Shown in pieces: positions 17,193 to 25,682 of a stretch of DNA of 64,000 nt; within the stretch, counting starts at the first letter, position 1, and every line of letters begins with the position of its first letter. The notes under the pieces were generated by a model. It ran no database searches and was not told the origin of the DNA. It saw only the letters and a list, made by a program, of their open reading frames with translations. Position numbers and translations under genes: made by a program. The DNA lies in NCBI RefSeq assembly GCF_000756665.1, contig NZ_ARXV01000002.1:310001-374000 (forward strand). Direction: 5' to 3'. The DNA is from Alcanivorax nanhaiticus. Its GTDB lineage: Bacteria; Pseudomonadota; Gammaproteobacteria; Pseudomonadales; Alcanivoracaceae.

Positions 17193-18203
17193 ATGTCGTC
17201 TTCTGAACTGATTAGCGCCCTGCGCGATGCCCACAAGACCCACCTGACCCAACAATTGCAAAACCCTGATCACTGGCAAACGCTCATGTCGCAAGCCAGC
17301 GCCAGCCTGGGTGATACGCCGATTGGCAAACTGGTAGACAGCGAAAGCCTGAGCCAGGTAGTAGAACAGTGGGTAGTGGAGGCCAACAGTGCCCAGGGGC
17401 TGCAAGACGTCATCGTACAAACCACCGAAGCCGTACTGCAGGCAGCCGAGAACGATGACGCCACTGTCGGAGAGTTACTCAGCGAAGCACACTTCGAGGC
17501 GGTGCTGGAGAAGTCTCTGCAACTCAAGGCTCTGCGAGAGAAAGCGATTCACGCAGGCATGAATCATCCTCTTGTCAGCGAAATGGTCAGCGAGATGCTG
17601 TACACCGGCATCAAGAATTTCCTGCTGGAAGAAAACGCCTTGGCCAAACTGCCCGGCGTCAGCAGCATGATGAAGATCGGCCGCAAGAGCGTGGTCGGCA
17701 AGGCCATGGGAGGCATGGAGGAATCCATTCGCGGCTATTTGCAAAAGAATATTCGCGAAACCCTGAGGACCGGCGAGCAATGGCTCAACAAACAGCTGAC
17801 TAACGAGCGTATCGAACAACTGGCCCGCGATGGTTATCGCCGCGTGGCACCGCTTAAACCCGCCGACTATCTTGCACAGATCCCGAATGGCACCGTCAAG
17901 GATCTGGTGGAGCAAGGTTGCCAGATTGGCGATGAAAGCGCCCGGCTCGATTACACCCGTCGTCTGATCAGTGTTGGCATCAAGGCAGCAGTGGATGCCC
18001 TGTGCGAAAAAACGCTGGCGGACATCCTTTCAGGCATGCAGATCAGCGAAGATAAAATTCGTGAATTCACCGCCCCCGCCCTCGCCAAAGGCGCATCCAT
18101 ATTGGTTGAACAAGGCGTACTGGAACCGTTTATTACCTGGTCGCTGGATGATTTTTACGAGTCGGAAGCGTGCAAAAAAGCGTTGGAGTCAGTTAACAGT
18201 TAA
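17193..18203 (+). CDS. Conserved hypothetical helical protein
   Basis: The 336-residue protein is soluble, mostly helical and acidic, with no signal peptide or clear membrane segment. Visible patches include 'GMNHPLVSEMVSEMLYTGIKNFLLEEN', which I do not match to a family with confidence, and a central 'GVSSMMKIGRKSVVGKAMGG'. No function is assigned. Its last three codons and stop (GTT AAC AGT TAA) lie inside the left arm of heptad repeat H, so the repeat has set the C-terminus. Confidence 0.65.
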   Translation: MSSSELISALRDAHKTHLTQQLQNPDHWQTLMSQASASLGDTPIGKLVDSESLSQVVEQWVVEANSAQGLQDVIVQTTEAVLQAAENDDATVGELLSEAHFEAVLEKSLQLKALREKAIHAGMNHPLVSEMVSEMLYTGIKNFLLEENALAKLPGVSSMMKIGRKSVVGKAMGGMEESIRGYLQKNIRETLRTGEQWLNKQLTNERIEQLARDGYRRVAPLKPADYLAQIPNGTVKDLVEQGCQIGDESARLDYTRRLISVGIKAAVDALCEKTLADILSGMQISEDKIREFTAPALAKGASILVEQGVLEPFITWSLDDFYESEACKKALESVNS

Positions 18204-18357
18204 TAGTGAACAGTTAACAGCGACGCGAACCAGCATTGCTGTGATCTGAAAACAAAAAGGCCGCGCCCAAAGTTTGGGCGCGGCCTCTTTCGTTGGAAAA
18301 AAGATAAAGACTACCGCGAATGTTTCGCTGTTAACTGTTCACTATTAACTGTTAACT
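18191..18357. repeat. Heptad inverted repeat H (AGTTAAC type), perfect 32-bp arms
   Basis: The left arm (18191-18222) and right arm (18326-18357) are perfect inverted copies over 32 bp. Each reads as AGTTAAC, AGTTAAT, AGTGAAC, AGTTAAC and then AGCG. The left arm contains the stop codon of the upstream gene (18201-18203). The right arm supplies two bases of the stop of the convergent PhoH-like gene (18356-18358). A terminator lies in the 103-bp centre. Confidence 0.95.
18254..18291. terminator. Bidirectional terminator inside repeat H
   Basis: AGGCCGCGCCCAAA (18258-18271) pairs with TTTGGGCGCGGCCT (18273-18286). An A-run lies on the left and CTTT on the right. It serves the convergent genes on both sides. 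Confidence 0.85.
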
Positions 18358-19822
18358 AGAGGAACGACTCCGCATATTCCGCCAGCAACGAACGCGGCAC
18401 CCCATTGAGCTGCACCGACCCGCCATGGACAAAGCGCTTGAAGCGTTCAGTCATGTAGGTCAGTCCGGAGCTGGTGGGGGATAGATACGGGGTGTCGATC
18501 TGAGCCAGATTACCGAGACAGACCACTTTCGATCCTTCCCCGGCCCGGGTAATGATCGCCTTCATCTGATGGGGAGTCAGGTTCTGGCTTTCATCAATAA
18601 GGATCAGGGATTTCTGAAAGCTGCGGCCACGGATGTAGTTCATGGCCTTGAACTGGATATTGGCTCGCTCTTTCACATATTGAATACTGCCCGAAGGATT
18701 CTCGTCGTTCAGGTGCAGCGCCTCGATATTGTCATTGATCGCCCCCAGCCAAGGATCCATCTTCTCTTCTTCCGTGCCCGGCAAGAAGCCGTGATCTTCT
18801 GCCAGCGGCGGAGTGGAGCGGGTGGCAATAATCTTGTTGAAGCGTTTCTGCTCCACTGTCATTTCGATGGCCGCAGCCAGCGCCAGAATGGTTTTGCCGG
18901 AACCGGCGGCTCCGGTGAGATTAACCAGATGCACATCCGGGTCCAACAGCAACTGCAAGGCAATAGCCTGCTGAATGTTCATGGGTTTCAACCCCCATGC
19001 CTCCTGCTCCAGCATACTGTCAGCCTTGTAATGTTTGAGCGTAACAACACCATTCTCGATGTGCATGACACGGCCAACGAAGCCCTGCTCATCAATGATG
19101 TACTGGTTGGGGTAAACCTCCTCGCCAAGAATTTCACTGACCAGCAAACCGTGGGACAGGTAATGCAGGGTATCGGCTCCGTCCTGTTCAGTCTCTACTT
19201 GCGTCACCTGATCCCAAAAGGAACCTGGCACTTCGAAATAGCCCCGGGTCAGCTGCTTGATGTCCGTGACCAGCTGATCGTTATGGTAGTCCTCTGATTC
19301 GATACCACAGGCCCGCGCCTTGAGGCGCATATTGATGTCCTTTGTGACCAGGATGAAGCGCTCATCAGGAGCCTGAGCCTTCATGCCGAATACATCATTG
19401 ATAATACGATTGTCGTTGAGATGGTCGGGCAATGGCGCCTTCACATCGTCCAGGGACGACATCAGCACGGTAAGGGTGCCCTGGGTTGAGTTATCTGGCC
19501 CACGGGGGATGGGGATACCTGCTTCAACTTGCTCAGGGGAGGCATGACCCAATACCTTGTCGATCTGCCGAATGGCTGCCCGGCAGTCTGCCGCCGTATG
19601 TGACTTGCCGCTTTTCAGCTTGTCCAGCTCTTCCAGCACCGTCATGGGGATCACCACGCGGTGTTCTTCAAAGTTCAATAAGGAGTTAGGGTCGTGGATC
19701 AGGACGTTGGTATCGATGACGTAGGTTTTTTTCTGTTCTAGTTCGATGGTGCTGTCGTTCTGGCTGGCGCTCGCGTAGTGGTTAGTGGAAAGGCTGTGAA
19801 GTCTGGCCGCGCGCTCTTCCAT
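18356..19822 (-). CDS. PIN domain plus PhoH-type ATPase
   Basis: The 488-residue protein has an N-terminal PIN nuclease domain (about residues 30-170; 'YVIDTNVLIHDP' with the first acidic residue). The C-terminal PhoH domain has a Walker A motif GAAGSGKT and a Walker B region 'LILIDESQNLTPHQMK'. Such PhoH2-like proteins unwind and cleave RNA. AGGGGA precedes the ATG. A second, shorter PhoH gene (phoL) is at 31.8 kb and lacks the PIN domain. Confidence 0.92.
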   Translation of the reverse strand: MEERAARLHSLSTNHYASASQNDSTIELEQKKTYVIDTNVLIHDPNSLLNFEEHRVVIPMTVLEELDKLKSGKSHTAADCRAAIRQIDKVLGHASPEQVEAGIPIPRGPDNSTQGTLTVLMSSLDDVKAPLPDHLNDNRIINDVFGMKAQAPDERFILVTKDINMRLKARACGIESEDYHNDQLVTDIKQLTRGYFEVPGSFWDQVTQVETEQDGADTLHYLSHGLLVSEILGEEVYPNQYIIDEQGFVGRVMHIENGVVTLKHYKADSMLEQEAWGLKPMNIQQAIALQLLLDPDVHLVNLTGAAGSGKTILALAAAIEMTVEQKRFNKIIATRSTPPLAEDHGFLPGTEEEKMDPWLGAINDNIEALHLNDENPSGSIQYVKERANIQFKAMNYIRGRSFQKSLILIDESQNLTPHQMKAIITRAGEGSKVVCLGNLAQIDTPYLSPTSSGLTYMTERFKRFVHGGSVQLNGVPRSLLAEYAESFL

Positions 19823-20146
19823 GCGTATCCCCTGTGCCGTTAGACGGTACGGTTGCGTTGGTTTGGCGGCATTAAGGCGAGCGTCGGGTCTGAAATTGCG
19901 AGAGTGACGCGTGCCCCCTGCCGCCCTGGTTTTAAGCCTTTTGGCGGTTCAGTTGCATTTAGCTGTTACAGCTTTTGATCGCGATCACTCCCGCTTTGGC
20001 GGGATTGGAATTACCATACCCCAGTTTTTTTAAATCGATCAATAGGAACCTCCGAAAAGTTTTTGCTGACCGATTCAGGACGCCATTCAGTCGTCCCTCT
20101 CGCTCCGCTACACTGGAACTTCCAAAAGGCAACCTGTATTCCGCTC
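19823..20146. other. Divergent intergenic region with palindrome and hairpin
   Basis: No gene is seen. TGATCGCGATCA (19976-19987) is a perfect 12-bp palindrome, and TCCCGC-TTTG-GCGGGA (19989-20004) is a perfect hairpin directly after it. They lie between the PhoH-like gene and the methyltransferase-like gene and may be regulatory. Confidence 0.4.
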
Positions 20147-20608
20147 ATGTCACTTGAACATCCCCAGGTAATGATGCCCCCGCCCGCCCTCTATCTTGGC
20201 GGACTGCTCATGGGCTATGGGCTTGACCGCGCCATCCACTTTCCAGCGATTCGCTTCACTGGCGATGTCTGGCTAATGCTGGCGCTCGCTGTCATTGGCG
20301 CACTGCTGGTGCTCTCGGCTGTGGTGCAGCTGCGCATGGCCAAAACAACAGTCATGCCCCACCGTGCTGCCAGCACACTGCTTACCAGCGGGGTATTCAC
20401 GCTCAGCCGTAATCCCATCTATCTGGGCTTTACCTGTTTGGCAGCCGCCATGGCACTGAGCCAACACAGTGCAGGCATGCTGCTGATGCTGGCCCCCGTC
20501 GTCTGGGTCATTCATTCCCATGTGATTGCAGCGGAAGAAGCCTTTCATTCCGAAAAATTTGGCGAGGCGTGGCAGGATTACTGTCGCAGAACCCGGCGCT
20601 GGCTTTGA
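20147..20608 (+). CDS. Isoprenylcysteine carboxyl methyltransferase-like membrane protein
   Basis: The protein has 153 residues from ATG 20147; the frame is open upstream to 20063 but that part is not hydrophobic or conserved-looking. Four membrane segments are visible. The sequence 'LLTSGVFTLSRNPIYLGFT' and the C-terminal 'EEAFHSEKFGEAWQDYCRRTRRWL' are signatures of the ICMT/PEMT-like family, which binds SAM at the membrane. The substrate in bacteria is unclear. The last 101 bp overlap the convergent YiiX-like gene. Confidence 0.85.
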   Translation: MSLEHPQVMMPPPALYLGGLLMGYGLDRAIHFPAIRFTGDVWLMLALAVIGALLVLSAVVQLRMAKTTVMPHRAASTLLTSGVFTLSRNPIYLGFTCLAAAMALSQHSAGMLLMLAPVVWVIHSHVIAAEEAFHSEKFGEAWQDYCRRTRRWL

Positions 20609-21212
20609 GCTGCTCGCAACCTTTCCCGCGCTTCAGCCATTGGGCCTGCCCCAGCTTGCCATTCAGCAATCGCATGTGCCGGGAGCCAAAATGACCCGGC
20701 ACCAGGGTGCTGGACCGGGTATCCCGGGGTAGCCACCCCAGTCGGCGATACAACTCTGCCACCAGTTCGGAACAGAACCACCCTCGCTGGTCCGGTTTTC
20801 GCTGGTAGGCCGTCAGCACATCAATGGCATTGCATAACAGATAATTTTTGTAGGGGCGATGCATCAGCCGTCTGAGCAGGCGCTGCAGCAGCTTCTCCTG
20901 GGAATCGGACAGATCCGGACCATGTCGCCGCCGTAATACCACCGAGCCAGGATAATCCTTCAGCTTGGTCGACAACGACACCAACGACACACCCGCCACC
21001 GGCTTCCCCAGTCGCACGTCGACCGATTCACCCAAGGTGGTCGATTCCAGCACCAGAGGTTCCCGACTCTCCGGCAGGAACACCACCATACCGATATGGC
21101 TCCAGGGGCTTCGGGTAAACACCCGAATTACCTCGCTGGTAAAACCACGCCCGGAGAACAACAGGATATCGCCGGTTCGCAAGGTAAACGCAGAATCCAG
21201 AGTGAGTGTCAT
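20508..21212 (-). CDS. YiiX-like permuted NlpC/P60 hydrolase
   Basis: The 234-residue protein begins with 'LRTGDILLFSGRG'. The sequence 'SPWSHIGMVV' holds the His and 'GWFCSELVAELYRRLG' the Cys of the circularly permuted papain-like (YiiX/YebB) group, where His comes before Cys. These enzymes act on amide or ester bonds in the envelope or lipids. There is no signal peptide. The final 34 residues are encoded antisense to the neighbouring methyltransferase-like gene and look unconserved, so the stop may have drifted. Confidence 0.78.
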   Translation of the reverse strand: MTLTLDSAFTLRTGDILLFSGRGFTSEVIRVFTRSPWSHIGMVVFLPESREPLVLESTTLGESVDVRLGKPVAGVSLVSLSTKLKDYPGSVVLRRRHGPDLSDSQEKLLQRLLRRLMHRPYKNYLLCNAIDVLTAYQRKPDQRGWFCSELVAELYRRLGWLPRDTRSSTLVPGHFGSRHMRLLNGKLGQAQWLKRGKGCEQLKASAGFCDSNPATPRQIFRNERLLPLQSHGNE

Positions 21213-21427
21213 CGCAGACGTTCCTGGTATCTGATCAATCCCGTTATCGCCACGCTAGGCCTGGAGGATGACAGCGCGCTGACAGGTTGGTGAAAAGCGG
21301 GTTGCAGGTTCGGGCATGGATACCTCCTGCGTTGTATGCGGCTGCACTTCCGACCGGTGACGTCACATTTCTGTTACTTGCGTGCGGTAATCTGCCTGAC
21401 ACTTTCCGCCCTGCCCTCCCCCCACCT

Positions 21428-22474
21428 ATGGAAGATCGCCTCTACCTGCTGCAACGCCACCTCCCGGAGCTCCTCCATCTGGAATCACTCATCCGTGAAG
21501 GCGAGCGGTACCTGCGAGTAGAGACGGTGCACCAGGTTCCCATGGGCGAACTGTCCTTGCCGGTCAAGGTCATCGAGATGGGCTCAACCTCTCCGAGGGT
21601 GCCGGTGATTGGTTTCTTTGGTGGCGTGCACGGCGTGGAACGTATCGGGAGTCAGGTCCTGATGTCCTGGCTGCACAGCCTGATACATCGCCTGCAGTGG
21701 GATGACCAGCTACATCGCAGGCTGGAGCAGGTCCGCCTGGTCTTCATGCCCATGATCAATCCCGGCGGCATCTGGCAACGTACCCGCAGCAACCCCAATG
21801 GGGTAGATCTCATGCGCAATGCGCCCATCGATGCCATGGGGAAGGTGCCGTTTCTGGTCGGTGGCCATCGTATCAGCCGCCACCTGCCTTGGTACCGGGG
21901 CAAAAGCGGCGCGCCAATGGAACCCGAAGCCCAGGCGATGATTCGGGTGGTTCAGGAGAAGCTGTTCCCGGCTCCCTTTTCCATGAGTATCGATTGCCAC
22001 AGTGGCTTTGGCCGACGGGACCGGATCTGGTGCTGCTATGCACGCAGTCATCGTCCCATCCCGCATATCGGTGAGGTATTTCGACTCAAACAGATATTCG
22101 AAACCACCTATCCCCACCACCACCCTTATCTGATCGAGCCCCAATCCGTGAATTACACTACCCATGGTGACCTGTGGGATTACCTCTACGACGATGCTCA
22201 GGAAAAAATCCCTGAGCATACTTTTCTCCCCTTCACTCTCGAGATGGGGTCGTGGCTGTGGGTCCGCAAGAACCCAAGACAGATGCTGGACTTCTTCGGC
22301 TACTTCAATCCGGTCATCTCCCACCGTCACCATCGGGTGCTTCGCCAGCACCTTCCCCTTTTCGAATTTCTCACCGGCATGACCGCCAACGCAGGCAACT
22401 GGCTTCCCAGCGCCAACCAGCGCGCAGCATTGACCCGTGAGGCTATCCAGTTCTGGTTTCCGCCGCAGGTCTGA
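21428..22474 (+). CDS. M14-family zinc carboxypeptidase-like protein
   Basis: The protein has 348 residues from ATG 21428. The frame is open back to 21287, but those residues look non-coding. The zinc pair is in 'GGVHGVERIG' (H and E), and the third ligand is probably H of 'DCHSGFG'. The catalytic Glu is probably in 'LEMGSW'. 'NPGGIWQRTRSNPNGVDLMRN' is typical of the family. M14 enzymes trim C-terminal residues or cell-wall peptides. No export signal is visible, so the substrate is probably cytoplasmic. No SD is seen, so the start is uncertain. Confidence 0.82.
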   Translation: MEDRLYLLQRHLPELLHLESLIREGERYLRVETVHQVPMGELSLPVKVIEMGSTSPRVPVIGFFGGVHGVERIGSQVLMSWLHSLIHRLQWDDQLHRRLEQVRLVFMPMINPGGIWQRTRSNPNGVDLMRNAPIDAMGKVPFLVGGHRISRHLPWYRGKSGAPMEPEAQAMIRVVQEKLFPAPFSMSIDCHSGFGRRDRIWCCYARSHRPIPHIGEVFRLKQIFETTYPHHHPYLIEPQSVNYTTHGDLWDYLYDDAQEKIPEHTFLPFTLEMGSWLWVRKNPRQMLDFFGYFNPVISHRHHRVLRQHLPLFEFLTGMTANAGNWLPSANQRAALTREAIQFWFPPQV

Positions 22475-22578
22475 CCGCTCTGGCGCCGCTTTTGCATTAG
22501 GTTAAGCTTTGCGGCACGGGTTGGGTCTGACCCACCACTGCCTTACACTTGGACCAACTTTGAAAACGGGAACCTCCT

Positions 22579-23055
22579 ATGAAACGCCTTGCTTTCATCA
22601 CTTGCGCCATGGCGCTCGCTGGCTGCCAGCATTTCAGCTATCAGCCGCCCTATGGTGATGACATTGCCGACATCACATTCAGCAGCAACAACACCCCAGC
22701 CCAACCTTCCATCTGTGTTCCCGGTGAAGGTTTTCAGGCCACAGAGTACTCCATCGCGCAGAAACCCATTGGGGGCGATGCCATGAACGATCTGCTGGAG
22801 ACCATGAAGAAAAGTGTCGAGGTCAGCACCACGCTGAAGGCGTCAAGCCAGGCCCGTATAGGCGTGAGCTACAACCAGCAAAGCGGTGCAGGCATGTCCC
22901 GTGACCGCTGCAAGATTGCCCTGCAGTTTGAAGCCGTGGCTGGCGAGCATTATCAAGCCAAGTTTGACTACAGCCACTCCCAATGCGGGCTCTCCTTGAC
23001 TGACAGCAACGGTAAGAGCGCCGATGCAGTGCAAGTTGACTGGGAATGCCCATAA
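22579..23055 (+). CDS. Hypothetical lipoprotein
   Basis: The 158-residue protein has a signal peptide with lipobox LAGC, Cys at residue 16. The mature part has three more Cys pairs' worth of residues (C46, C109 and others), suggesting disulfides in the periplasm. I recognise no family. The ATG has GGGAACC upstream. It ends 13 bp before the dyad at 23068-23099, which may act as its terminator. Confidence 0.65.
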   Translation: MKRLAFITCAMALAGCQHFSYQPPYGDDIADITFSSNNTPAQPSICVPGEGFQATEYSIAQKPIGGDAMNDLLETMKKSVEVSTTLKASSQARIGVSYNQQSGAGMSRDRCKIALQFEAVAGEHYQAKFDYSHSQCGLSLTDSNGKSADAVQVDWECP

Positions 23056-23067
23056 TCAACGCTCTCG

Positions 23068-23099
23068 ATCGGTGCACAGCACCATAGCGGTGCACCGAT
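23068..23099. promoter_or_regulatory. Dyad with NtrC-like site GCACC-N5-GGTGC
   Basis: GCACC-ATAGC-GGTGC at 23079-23093 matches the NtrC consensus GCACC-N5-GGTGC. It is nested inside a 9-bp dyad, ATCGGTGCA (23068-23076) and TGCACCGAT (23091-23099). It lies 88 bp upstream of the sigma-54-like promoter. The outer dyad could also fold as a terminator of the lipoprotein gene. Confidence 0.6.
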
Positions 23100-23180
23100 T
23101 CTGATATTGCCAAAGGATGACGGCGCTCATCCTCCCCCACCAGAAACCCAACTCATTGTTTTATTTATAATTATAAAAAC

Positions 23181-23196
23181 TGGCACACTCTCTGCA
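23181..23196 (+). promoter_or_regulatory. Sigma-54-type promoter of the TorF-like porin gene
   Basis: TGGCACACTCTCTGCA fits the sigma-54 consensus TGGCACG-N4-TTGCA, with GG and GC at the required spacing (-24/-12). An AT-rich tract precedes it. The predicted transcript starts near 23206, leaving a leader of about 65 bases. Confidence 0.7.
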
Positions 23197-23272
23197 TTAT
23201 CTCTTGCGAGCCTGATAGGCGGTGCGCCACCAGCGCACATTGAACAAATTAGACTTGTTAAGAGGGTTGCAC

Positions 23273-24010
23273 ATGAAAAACGTATTTGGTCTGAAGAAAA
23301 CCGTCATTGCTTCAGCTGTTGCCGCAGCAAGCGTTATGGCTCCGGCCATCGCTGCTGCAGAAGTCAGCGGCAGCCTGGGCATTGCCAGCATGTACCTGTG
23401 GCGTGGTCAGGACGTATCCGCTGGTACTGCCAACGTTTCCGGCAGCCTGGATTTCACCACTGAAGCGGGCTTCTATGCGGGCACCTGGGTTTCTTCTGCA
23501 GGTACTCCTGTTGCATTTACTGGCGAGGGTGACATCGACCTGGTCGAAGAAACTGCGAGCGTTTCCGGTTTTGGCACCACCTCTACCGAGACTGATTTTT
23601 ACGCAGGTTTCGGCGGCGAAGCTGGCGGCCTGAGCTATGACATCTCCTACTGGACCTATGTCTACCCTGAAGCCGACGTGGGCGCAGGTGAGCTGGCAGA
23701 ACTGATTGCCAGCGTAGGCATGGCCGGCTTCACCGTTACCGGTTACATCAGCGCTAATGACCTGAGCGACTCTGACGAAGAGAACTTCGGGGATGACGTG
23801 TACCTGACTCTGGGCTACGAGTACGAGAACTTTGGTGTCACCGCCGGTACCTTCATGTTCGATGCCGACGATCAGGACTACACCCACGTTGACCTGAGCT
23901 ACTCTCCGGTTGAGAACCTGACCTTCACTGTTTCCAAAGTTGTTGACAGCGATAACGACTTCGACGATCAGGATCCGCTGTTCGTAGTAGGTTACTCTTT
24001 CGATATCTAA
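23273..24010 (+). CDS. TorF-family putative outer membrane porin
   Basis: The protein has 245 residues from ATG 23273, with AAGAGGG upstream. The signal peptide ends near 'AIAAAEVSG'. The mature start 'GSLGIASMYLWRGQDVS' is the hallmark of the TIGR02001 (TorF) group. The rest is acidic with alternating strands and ends in 'VVGYSFDI'. Relatives often sit beside ammonium transporter and glnK genes and respond to nitrogen limitation. Here the gene has a sigma-54-like promoter and an NtrC-like site, which supports the same control. The transported compound is unknown. Confidence 0.88.
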   Translation: MKNVFGLKKTVIASAVAAASVMAPAIAAAEVSGSLGIASMYLWRGQDVSAGTANVSGSLDFTTEAGFYAGTWVSSAGTPVAFTGEGDIDLVEETASVSGFGTTSTETDFYAGFGGEAGGLSYDISYWTYVYPEADVGAGELAELIASVGMAGFTVTGYISANDLSDSDEENFGDDVYLTLGYEYENFGVTAGTFMFDADDQDYTHVDLSYSPVENLTFTVSKVVDSDNDFDDQDPLFVVGYSFDI

Positions 24011-24035
24011 GTCTCTGAATATCGAAGGCACGACA

Positions 24036-24053
24036 GGGCAGCCTCGGCTGCCC
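24036..24053 (+). terminator. Hairpin after torF-like gene
   Basis: GGGCAGCC and GGCTGCCC form a perfect 8-bp stem with a 2-base loop, 25 bp after the stop. It lacks a T-run and may help protect the mRNA 3' end. Confidence 0.55.
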
Positions 24054-24062
24054 ACAGTTTCA

Positions 24063-24124
24063 ACGCCGCGGGGCTCTCCCTGGTCCTCGCAAACACGCAA
24101 GCAACCCCGCGGCGTCTTTTTATT
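24063..24124 (+). terminator. Terminator with long loop after torF-like gene
   Basis: ACGCCGCGGGG (24063-24073) pairs with CCCCGCGGCGT (24105-24115), followed by CTTTTTATTTT. The loop is about 31 bases. Confidence 0.7.
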
Positions 24125-24152
24125 TTCTTCCGCTACAAACCTTCCCAAAGCT

Positions 24153-25091
24153 TTACTGCTCAGTCTCAAAATACACCACCAGTGCGTCGTGGTCTGACAC
24201 CGGCGACACGCCGTCGGAACCGTACAACGCTCGATAACGGCCCGCATGCCCTCGACTGACTGACACCCTTTGCACTCGCTGCTTCAGGCCAGGGGAAATC
24301 CAGATGTGATCGATCGCCTGTGGACGGCAGCGATACCGGTAGCTGTAGCGTTCGGCAGACGGGATCCACTCCCAGAGATTGAATAGCCCAGCCGAAGCAA
24401 AGCGGTGGTAGCTGTCAGAAAACGCGCCTGTTCCCCAACTCGAATTAAAGTCCCCAGCCACAATGACGGGCTCAGTCTGTGACTGTACCCACATTGCCAA
24501 CCGCTCAGCCTGTTTCGCGCGCTTCTCCAACACGCGCGGGGCCTGCAGATCCCGTGCACTACGTAAATGCACCACCACCAACTGCGCACTCACGGGTGCC
24601 GTAAGCGATACGCGCAATGGCGGGCGCGAGTACAGGGCATGCTCCTGAAAAGCGTCATCGGCAAACAAGCCTTCCACCGAACCCACCTGGATTGGCCGCC
24701 GATACAGCAACCCCACATCCATCCCGGAAGGATCATTTCCTTCCAGCAGGACAGCCCGGTAATACCAGCCACGTTTTGCCAGCCGGACGACCAATGCCTC
24801 CAGTAGCTCACGATTTTCCACCTCCTGCACCGCCAGAAGATGGGGCGCTTTCAATGACTGCACCACCGTGTCCGCAATCGCCTCAAGACGACGCTCCAGC
24901 AACGCAGAGGAAATCGGGTCATCGAGCTTGCTATCACGGACGGTATCCCGAAGCCGCCACAGGTTAAGCGAGCCCAGGGTCCATTGGTCGGCGACCGGGG
25001 ATTCCACCGCTCTGGGCGCAGCAAGATCCCTGCAGTCGCCGTGCGCTACCGACACGCAAGTCAGGATAAAAAAGAAAAGGGTGCGTTTCAT
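24153..25091 (-). CDS. Exported endonuclease/exonuclease/phosphatase-family protein
   Basis: The 312-residue protein has a signal peptide (MKRTLFFFILTCVSVAHG). The EEP fold is shown by 'LGSLNLWRLRD', 'LLAVQEVENRE', 'VIVAGDFNS', 'AIDHIWIS' and the C-terminal 'SPVSDHDALVVYF'. These are the usual metal and catalytic positions (N, E, D/N, D, H). The fold covers DNases, phosphodiesterases and sphingomyelinases. An exported enzyme could scavenge nucleic acid or phospholipid phosphate. It is the last gene of the minus-strand group after the terminator at 25205. Confidence 0.85.
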   Translation of the reverse strand: MKRTLFFFILTCVSVAHGDCRDLAAPRAVESPVADQWTLGSLNLWRLRDTVRDSKLDDPISSALLERRLEAIADTVVQSLKAPHLLAVQEVENRELLEALVVRLAKRGWYYRAVLLEGNDPSGMDVGLLYRRPIQVGSVEGLFADDAFQEHALYSRPPLRVSLTAPVSAQLVVVHLRSARDLQAPRVLEKRAKQAERLAMWVQSQTEPVIVAGDFNSSWGTGAFSDSYHRFASAGLFNLWEWIPSAERYSYRYRCRPQAIDHIWISPGLKQRVQRVSVSRGHAGRYRALYGSDGVSPVSDHDALVVYFETEQ

Positions 25092-25204
25092 GCACCCAGT
25101 CTAGGGCGCCTCCGGGCGTTGCAACAGTGGTGAATGGCCTACAGCCCGGTAGGAGACTCGCCCAAAGCCATCACGCCTTCGATCATGCATCCGGCCCCCA
25201 ATAC

Positions 25205-25235
25205 AAAAAAGCCCGCACAAGTGCGGGCTTTTTTT
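25205..25235. terminator. Bidirectional intrinsic terminator
   Basis: GCCCGCAC-AA-GTGCGGGC is flanked by an A-run on the left and a T-run on the right. It lies just after the stop of the PstS-like gene on the minus strand. Confidence 0.9.
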
Positions 25236-25247
25236 CAGGAGTGAATC

Positions 25248-25670
25248 TCAGGGGCGAAACACCAGCCGCAGGCCGGCAGGCACGCGGGACTCCTCCACAT
25301 ACCCGATGAAACCGGGATCACTCCCCACCAACATTCCCAGTTCACGCTCACTGGAAACTTCACGAGGCGGCATACCACGACCGGTAAAGATCATCCGGGC
25401 CCAGTAACTTTTCATCTGCTCTGCAGACTTGCCAGTGACTTGCTGATAGAACGCATCGCGAGAAGCGCTGCCGTTCGGCAGGTCGAGCGGCTTTACGGAT
25501 ATCCCGGAAACCCGGCGCAGCTGGCCATTGAAAATCTGGCGTACCTGGTTCTGTGAGAGTGAGTCAATCGCACTTTCCTGACTAACCACCACCACGGGAC
25601 CCGCAACTACCAGGGAGCTGAAAAGTGTTCCTGCCATGATCAGGAAACTGGCTAATAATCCTTTTTTCAC
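25248..25670 (-). CDS. Short PstS-like phosphate-binding domain protein
   Basis: The 140-residue protein has a signal peptide ending at 'SSLVVAG'. The sequence 'LSQNQVRQIFNGQLRRV' and 'SASRDAFYQQVTGKSAEQMKSYW' belong to the PBP-like domain seen in phosphate ABC binding proteins. It is about half the length of full PstS. The C-terminal 'DPGFIGYVEESRVPAGLRLV' is also typical. It follows the porin gene by 12 bp on the same strand. This pairing is common in marine gammaproteobacteria. Function in phosphate sensing or uptake is inferred. Confidence 0.82.
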   Translation of the reverse strand: MKKGLLASFLIMAGTLFSSLVVAGPVVVVSQESAIDSLSQNQVRQIFNGQLRRVSGISVKPLDLPNGSASRDAFYQQVTGKSAEQMKSYWARMIFTGRGMPPREVSSERELGMLVGSDPGFIGYVEESRVPAGLRLVFRP

Positions 25671-25682
25671 CTTTCTTCCCCC

